Of a stretch of DNA of 9,376 bases, positions 5,706-9,376 are shown one piece after another. The position numbers were made by a program, and so were the translations under genes. Below the pieces are notes generated by a model. It did not search any database and was not told the origin of the DNA. It saw only the letters and a program-made list of their open reading frames with translations. Positions within the stretch are counted from its first letter, which is position 1, and the number at the start of each line of letters is the position of its first letter. Origin of the DNA: Endomicrobium sp. (GTDB taxonomy: Bacteria; Elusimicrobiota; Endomicrobiia; Endomicrobiales; Endomicrobiaceae); contig JAISKX010000069.1 in assembly GCA_031260765.1 (NCBI GenBank), forward strand, positions 1 through 9,376, in the 5' to 3' direction.

Positions 5706-7067
5706 CTACGATTTAACAAGCTCGCGCAAAGTTTGAGCGAGAATGTCAATTTCCTCATAAGTATTATAGAAAGCAAAAGACGGTCTCACGCTTGCTTCAT
5801 AGCCGAAATGTCTTAAAATCGGTTGGGCGCAATGATGTCCCGCCCTTAAAGCAATCGCGGCTTTCTCATTTACATATTTGCCTACCTGCTCCACACTGCA
5901 ATTTTTCAAAACAAAAGATACGACGCTTGCCCTGTTTTGAGCATTGCCGATGATTTTAAGTCCGTCTATTCTCAAAAGTTCCTGCCTTGCGTATTCAAGC
6001 AAATTGCGCTCGCAAATAGCGATATTTTGCATGCCGAGCGAACTGACATAATCAATAGCCGCGCCAAGTCCTACCGCGTCGGCTATATTGCCTGTTCCCG
6101 CTTCAAATTTCATCGGCGGCTTTTGATAAATGGTGCGCTCAAAAGTTACATCGGCTATCATATTGCCGCCGCCTTGATATGGTTGGGCTTCTTCTAAAAC
6201 AGCGCTCTTTCCATAAACTACTCCAATGCCTGTGGGAGCGTAAATTTTATGTCCGGAAAAAACAAAAAAATCTGCGTCTAAAGCCAAAACATTGACGGGA
6301 AAATGCGATATGGATTGAGCGCCGTCAATACAAACAGGAATGTTTTTGCTATGAGCAATCGCTATCATTTCTTCAACGGGAGCGATAGTTCCCAAAGCAT
6401 TGGACACATGGGTTGCAGACACAAATTTTGTCCTTTGATTAAACAATGAGGCATACTCGCTTAAAATAATTTGTCCCGTCTCGTCCACAGGCGCAACTCT
6501 CAAAACCGCGCCCGTCTCTTGAGCAATCAATTGCCAAGGAACTATATTTGCATGATGCTCTAACATAGTGATTATTATTTCGTCGCCCGCTTTCAATCTC
6601 GGTTTGACGAAAGCATTGGCAATCAAATTGATGCCTTCGGTAGTTCCTCTTGTAAAAATTATGTTCTCGGCAGACGGCGCGCCTATAAAGGCGGCGACTT
6701 TTTTTCTCGCCTCTTCATAAGCGTCGGTTGAGCGAGCAGCCAAATCGTGAGCGCCTCTGTGAACATTGGAATTTTCATTTTCATAATAATATGAAATTCT
6801 ATCTATCACTTGTTTAGGCTTCTGCGTAGTGGCGGCATTGTCAAACCATATAAGCGGTTTGCCTCTTAATGTCAAAGACAAAATAGGAAAATCCGCTCTC
6901 ACTTTTTCTTTTACCAATGTTTCGGCTCCGCATTTGCCGTTATTGCGGAATTGCCCCGCAATTTCCGACGCAGATTTAGCCCCAATTTGCTCAACAGTAG
7001 GACTGAACAATGGGTATTTTTTGTCAATAAATTGGGCGAGTTCCAATTCATTATTTTGGATATTCAT
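5706..7067 (-). CDS. Encapsulin cargo cysteine desulfurase (SufS-like, N-terminally extended)
   Basis: A 453-residue type II cysteine desulfurase, which takes sulfur from L-cysteine as an enzyme persulfide and releases alanine. Ordinary SufS starts close to the motif at residues 55-61 here (KVRADFP), so the first 54 residues are an extra N-terminal region. In family 2A encapsulin systems this region loads the enzyme into the shell. The catalytic body is intact: DNAATTQKP (76-84), ENSNVHRGAH (98-107), EHH (170-172), Asp248 and Gln251, the PLP lysine in SGHKIYAPTG (Lys274), and the persulfide cysteine in RAGHHCAQP (Cys413). The ATG at 7067 has GGGAGA 6 nt upstream and overlaps the shell gene by 17 nt, so shell and cargo are translated together. 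The extension lacks the long Pro/Ala/Gly-rich stretch I recall from other cargo desulfurases. Assignment as cargo rests on the adjacent shell gene plus the extension. Confidence 0.9.
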   Translation of the reverse strand: MNIQNNELELAQFIDKKYPLFSPTVEQIGAKSASEIAGQFRNNGKCGAETLVKEKVRADFPILSLTLRGKPLIWFDNAATTQKPKQVIDRISYYYENENSNVHRGAHDLAARSTDAYEEARKKVAAFIGAPSAENIIFTRGTTEGINLIANAFVKPRLKAGDEIIITMLEHHANIVPWQLIAQETGAVLRVAPVDETGQIILSEYASLFNQRTKFVSATHVSNALGTIAPVEEMIAIAHSKNIPVCIDGAQSISHFPVNVLALDADFFVFSGHKIYAPTGIGVVYGKSAVLEEAQPYQGGGNMIADVTFERTIYQKPPMKFEAGTGNIADAVGLGAAIDYVSSLGMQNIAICERNLLEYARQELLRIDGLKIIGNAQNRASVVSFVLKNCSVEQVGKYVNEKAAIALRAGHHCAQPILRHFGYEASVRPSFAFYNTYEEIDILAQTLRELVKS

Positions 7068-7998
7068 AATATTCTCCCACTTCTACATCTTCAAGAACTG
7101 CGATAGCGTCGTCCGCTAAAATTGCCGCCGAGCAATATATGGATAATAAATAAGAAGATAATCCTTTATCGTCAATGCCGCGCAAACGGACAGACAAACC
7201 TCTTGCCTGCGCGCCCGGCAAATTCTTTTGATATAAACCAATCACGCCTCTTTTATGTTCTCCTGTGCGCACTAAAAGGATATTGGTTTTTCCTGTTTTT
7301 GCTTTTGGATTTTTTAATCCGTCAACAAAAAGTTTATCGGTAGGAATCAAAGGCACTCCTCTCCAAGTGATAAAAGTTCCGCCCGCTACCGACACAGTCG
7401 GAGGAGGCACGCCTCTTCTTGTGCATTCTCTGCCGAAAGCCGCAATCGCTCTGGGATGAGCCAAAAAGAAAGACGGCTCTTTCCAAACTTTGCTTAAAAG
7501 TTCGTCTAAATCGTCGGGCGTGGGTCTGCCTGCTCTCGTTTGAATTTTTTGAGACGGGGCGATGTTTTTTAATAAGCCGTAATCGTCATTATTGATTAAT
7601 TGGCTTTCTTGTCTTTCCTGCAAACTTTCAACAGCCAAAGCGATTTGTTCTTCGCTTTGGTCAAAAGGAGAACTATAAACATCGGACACTTTAGTGTCTA
7701 TGTTTAAAATTGTAGAAATGGAACTGAGTTCATACTCTCTTGGTTTTGTTTGATACGAAATATAACCTTGCGGAATTTCAATTTTCTTAGGGTCTTGACT
7801 GCACAAAACATCAAGCGGAGTTTCGCCTTCAACAACTTTATTGACTCTGTAAATCCCGCTGTCCAACCCCTTAAATTCCAAAATCCTCGCCGTCCATCTG
7901 GGAGTAAGCGCTCCGTATTGCGCCACAGTCTTTGTGACATTTGCAAGTTGATAAGCCTCTTGTTTTGATAAAGCATTGATTCTTTTTTCTTCTGACAT
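7051..7998 (-). CDS. srpI: Family 2A encapsulin shell protein (SrpI-like)
   Basis: A 315-residue shell protein with the HK97 phage-capsid fold; many copies assemble a closed protein nanocompartment. The sequence strongly recalls SrpI, the sulfur-starvation-induced encapsulin of Synechococcus elongatus. Shared stretches (from memory) are TPRW (32-35), REYELS (87-92), SDVYSSPFDQ (105-114), ERQESQLINNDDYGLL (128-143), TPDDLDELL (160-168), VWKEPSFFLAHP (171-182), FGRECTRRGVPPP (188-200), TWRGVPLIPTDK (211-222), GVIGLYQ (251-257) and DDAIAVLEDVEV (296-307). Known 2A shells package a cysteine desulfurase, and one has been reported to store elemental sulfur. The desulfurase gene follows with a 17-nt overlap. 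I chose the ATG at 7998 over one eight codons upstream because AAGGAGA lies 7 nt before it and the upstream start would fall inside a hairpin. This is a host-type operon, not phage: no portal, terminase or other capsid genes are near. Confidence 0.93.
   Translation of the reverse strand: MSEEKRINALSKQEAYQLANVTKTVAQYGALTPRWTARILEFKGLDSGIYRVNKVVEGETPLDVLCSQDPKKIEIPQGYISYQTKPREYELSSISTILNIDTKVSDVYSSPFDQSEEQIALAVESLQERQESQLINNDDYGLLKNIAPSQKIQTRAGRPTPDDLDELLSKVWKEPSFFLAHPRAIAAFGRECTRRGVPPPTVSVAGGTFITWRGVPLIPTDKLFVDGLKNPKAKTGKTNILLVRTGEHKRGVIGLYQKNLPGAQARGLSVRLRGIDDKGLSSYLLSIYCSAAILADDAIAVLEDVEVGEYYEYPK
7073..7078 (-). promoter_or_regulatory. RBS of the cargo desulfurase, inside the shell gene
   Basis: GGGAGA on the minus strand, 5 nt before the desulfurase ATG at 7067, lies in the last codons of the shell gene. 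It supports that start and coupled translation. Confidence 0.6.
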
Positions 7999-8005
7999 TT
8001 TATTT

Positions 8006-8012
8006 CTCCTTG
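8006..8012 (-). promoter_or_regulatory. RBS deciding the shell gene start
   Basis: AAGGAGA on the minus strand lies 7 nt before the ATG at 7998 and 2 nt after the foot of the hairpin at 8015-8043. It decides in favour of the 315-residue shell protein over a start at 8022. Confidence 0.75.
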
Positions 8013-8014
8013 TT

Positions 8015-8043
8015 CCCCGCATTGCCTTGCAGGCAATACGGGG
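8015..8043 (-). other. Stable hairpin directly upstream of the shell gene RBS
   Basis: Arms 8015-8026 and 8032-8043 pair over 12 positions with a 5-nt loop. The one imperfect position (8020 with 8038) is C opposite A on the plus strand but becomes a G-U pair in minus-strand RNA, so the stem is complete only in the transcript of this operon. No T-tract follows. It lies in the 90-nt gap between the E1 and shell genes and may set or protect shell expression relative to the upstream genes. Confidence 0.7.
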
Positions 8044-8056
8044 TTATTAACATCAT

Positions 8057-8075
8057 TAAACCCTTTCAGGGTTTA
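8057..8075 (-). other. Second small hairpin in the E1-shell gap
   Basis: TAAACCCT (8057-8064) and AGGGTTTA (8068-8075) form a perfect 8-bp stem with a 3-nt loop. It starts 13 nt after the stop of the E1 gene. In the direction of transcription it is followed by A/T-rich sequence but no uninterrupted T-tract, so it would be at best a weak attenuating terminator. Confidence 0.55.
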
Positions 8076-8088
8076 GGTGTAGCAATTT

Positions 8089-9255
8089 TTAATATTGCGC
8101 GGCGTCGGGGACAAAGGTTTTTGTCCACGCGTTTACGCCGTCTTTCAAATTGAACATCTTTCCTTTAAAGCCTCCTTCTTCTAAAGTCCTGATTGCAAAA
8201 ATGCTGCGCTTGCCTTCTTTGCATCGGATTACTGTATCTATGCGGGGGTCTAACTCGTCTTTGCGGCGGTATAATTGCCCATAGGGTATGATAAGAGCGT
8301 TTGGAAATTTGTAAATTGCTTGTTCGTGCGGTTGTCTGATATCAACAATTTGTAAAGGCTCATTATTATCAATGCGCCTTTTTAATTCCTCTATGCTCAA
8401 ACTTTCAATGGGCTTTTCTTCTTCATTTCTTTTTAATCCGCAAAACTGTTCATAATCTATCAATTTGTCTATCGTTGGATTTTTACCGCAAATAGGACAT
8501 CGTTCATCTTTTTCAATTTGCAAAGTTCTAAATCTCATAGACAGAGCGTCAAAAGTTAAAAGCCGTCCTATAAGAGGCTCGCCTATGCTGGTAATCAGTT
8601 TTATAACTTCACAAGCCTGAATAGTGCCGATAATGCCCGGCAAAACTCCCATCACTCCGCCCTCAGCGCAAGAGGGAACAAGCCCCGGCGGAGGCGGCTC
8701 AGGCTGCAAACATCGATAACAAGGACCTTTGCCCGCCCAAAAAACGCTCGCCTGCCCTTCAAACTGAAAAATGGAACCATAAACATTTGGAATGCCCAGC
8801 AAAACGCAAGCGTCATTGACTAAATAGCGGGTTTGAAAATTGTCCGTGCCGTCAGCAATAACATCATAATCTTTAAGAATTTCAAGAGCGTTCTCGCTTT
8901 TTAGCATAGTATTATAAACATTCACTTTGACATTTGGATTTATGTTTTTGATTTTATCTTGAGCGGACGCCGTTTTAGGTCTGTCCACATCTTTGGTTGT
9001 ATGAATAATTTGTCTTTGCAAATTAGAAAAATCCACAGTATCAAAATCCACAAGCCCGATAGTTCCGATTCCCGCCGCCGCCAAATAAAGCGCAAGCGGC
9101 GCGCCCAGCCCGCCTGTTCCGACAATCAAAACCTTAGCCGCTTTCAATTTTTTTTGCCCTTCAATTCCAACATCAGGCAAAATCAAATGACGGCTATAAC
9201 GGGGTATTTCGTCCTTAGTCAAATCTTGCAGTCTATTTTGTTCAATAGGTATCAT
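8089..9255 (-). CDS. MoeB/MoeZ-like E1 adenylyltransferase with C-terminal rhodanese domain
   Basis: A 388-residue two-domain enzyme that activates the C-terminal glycine of a ubiquitin-like sulfur carrier as an acyl-adenylate and then transfers sulfur to it. The ThiF/MoeB domain (about 15-260) shows the ATP loop VGTGGLGAP (45-53), VDFDTVDFSNLQRQ (69-82), ADGTDNFQTR (134-143), two zinc-binding CxxC pairs (Cys179/Cys182 and Cys253/Cys256), and SCAEGGVMGVLPG with conserved Cys196. The rhodanese domain (about 284-383) carries the active-site loop CKEGKR with Cys345, the expected persulfide carrier. This architecture is that of mycobacterial MoeZ and eukaryotic MOCS3. The start overlaps the stop of the upstream carrier gene as ATGA, marking the pair as partners. 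Downstream lie the shell and desulfurase, a plausible sulfur donor. MoeB for molybdopterin or ThiF for thiamine are alternatives, but no other genes of those pathways are visible. Confidence 0.9.
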   Translation of the reverse strand: MIPIEQNRLQDLTKDEIPRYSRHLILPDVGIEGQKKLKAAKVLIVGTGGLGAPLALYLAAAGIGTIGLVDFDTVDFSNLQRQIIHTTKDVDRPKTASAQDKIKNINPNVKVNVYNTMLKSENALEILKDYDVIADGTDNFQTRYLVNDACVLLGIPNVYGSIFQFEGQASVFWAGKGPCYRCLQPEPPPPGLVPSCAEGGVMGVLPGIIGTIQACEVIKLITSIGEPLIGRLLTFDALSMRFRTLQIEKDERCPICGKNPTIDKLIDYEQFCGLKRNEEEKPIESLSIEELKRRIDNNEPLQIVDIRQPHEQAIYKFPNALIIPYGQLYRRKDELDPRIDTVIRCKEGKRSIFAIRTLEEGGFKGKMFNLKDGVNAWTKTFVPDAAQY

Positions 9256-9376
9256 CCCCGCCCGCCCGCAATAGCAGGAACTATCATAATAACATCCCCA
9301 TCTTTAAGGACAGTATCCAGCCCCTGCAAATTTTTGACATTTTTCTCCCCGACAAACACATTTATAAAAGAGCGCA
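9252..9376 (-). CDS. ThiS/MoaD/CysO-like sulfur carrier protein, C-terminal part
   Basis: The last 40 codons of a ubiquitin-like (beta-grasp) sulfur carrier; the N-terminal half lies beyond the right edge. The frame reads FINVFVG, then LQGLDTVLKDGDVIMIVPA, then IAGGRG and TGA. The pattern Q-G-L-D-T-x-L-x-D-G-D-x-x-x-I-x-P-A-x-A-G-G is typical of MoaD/CysO-type carriers, whose terminal Gly is adenylated and thiocarboxylated by the E1. Here two extra residues, Arg-Gly, follow the diglycine, so either the final Gly of GGRG is used or the tail is removed by a protease first. The stop overlaps the E1 start by 4 nt. Choice between cysteine synthesis (CysO type) and other sulfur-transfer roles is open, but the cysteine-sulfur neighbourhood favours a CysO-like role. 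Confidence 0.85.
   Translation of the reverse strand, partial: RSFINVFVGEKNVKNLQGLDTVLKDGDVIMIVPAIAGGRG

Noticed and set aside
7051..7998. Prophage capsid gene
   Set aside because: The fold is shared with HK97 capsids, but the sequence is SrpI-like, the next gene is a cysteine desulfurase, and no phage packaging, portal or tail genes are present.
7999..8022. Eight-residue longer N-terminus for the shell protein
   Set aside because: The extra residues are basic and unlike SrpI, the start lies within a stable hairpin, and the downstream ATG has a much better ribosome binding site.
7704..8036. 110-codon minus-strand frame overlapping the shell gene
   Set aside because: It is out of frame with the well-conserved encapsulin sequence, rich in Arg/Lys by chance, and starts inside the hairpin before the shell gene.

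Overview
The window is gene-dense and AT-rich, and every convincing gene lies on the minus strand, so transcription runs from high to low coordinates. The lipoprotein signal, the exported hydrolase and the mixture of metabolic genes suggest a diderm, probably anaerobic and possibly host-associated bacterium. The lipoprotein style recalls spirochaetes such as Treponema, but that placement is only an impression and nothing here fixes the taxon.

Right half (about 4464-9376): this is a sulfur-handling operon built around a family 2A encapsulin nanocompartment. In transcription order it holds: the tail of a ThiS/MoaD/CysO-like sulfur-carrier protein cut by the window edge; a MoeB/MoeZ-like E1 enzyme with a C-terminal rhodanese domain; the SrpI-like encapsulin shell; a SufS-like cysteine desulfurase with an N-terminal extension, the expected cargo; and a PLP enzyme of the Cys/Met (trans-sulfuration) family. 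Carrier and E1 overlap by 4 nt (ATGA), and shell and desulfurase overlap by 17 nt. Two GC-rich hairpins sit directly upstream of ribosome binding sites in the operon. My reading (inference) is that the desulfurase works inside the shell, sulfane sulfur moves through the rhodanese/E1 to the carrier or into storage, and the trans-sulfuration enzyme links this to cysteine, homocysteine or methionine. The operon promoter is not visible and probably lies beyond the right edge.

Middle (about 3168-4362): a secreted alpha/beta-hydrolase-like protein of the DUF3089 type, then a 140-nt gap. The gap carries a 24-bp tandem duplication whose four differences all fall at third codon positions of a 46-residue ORF, so a small peptide gene or a degenerate repeat may be present.

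Left half (1-3184): a Fic-domain protein with an AbiEi-like N-terminal winged-helix region, translationally coupled through ATGA to a lipoprotein with a Lys/Asp-repeat linker and a TPR-like C-terminus. After a 147-nt gap with a perfect extended -10 promoter comes the start of a homoserine kinase (thrB), which runs off the left edge. I saw no RNA genes, CRISPR arrays, insertion sequences or attachment sites.
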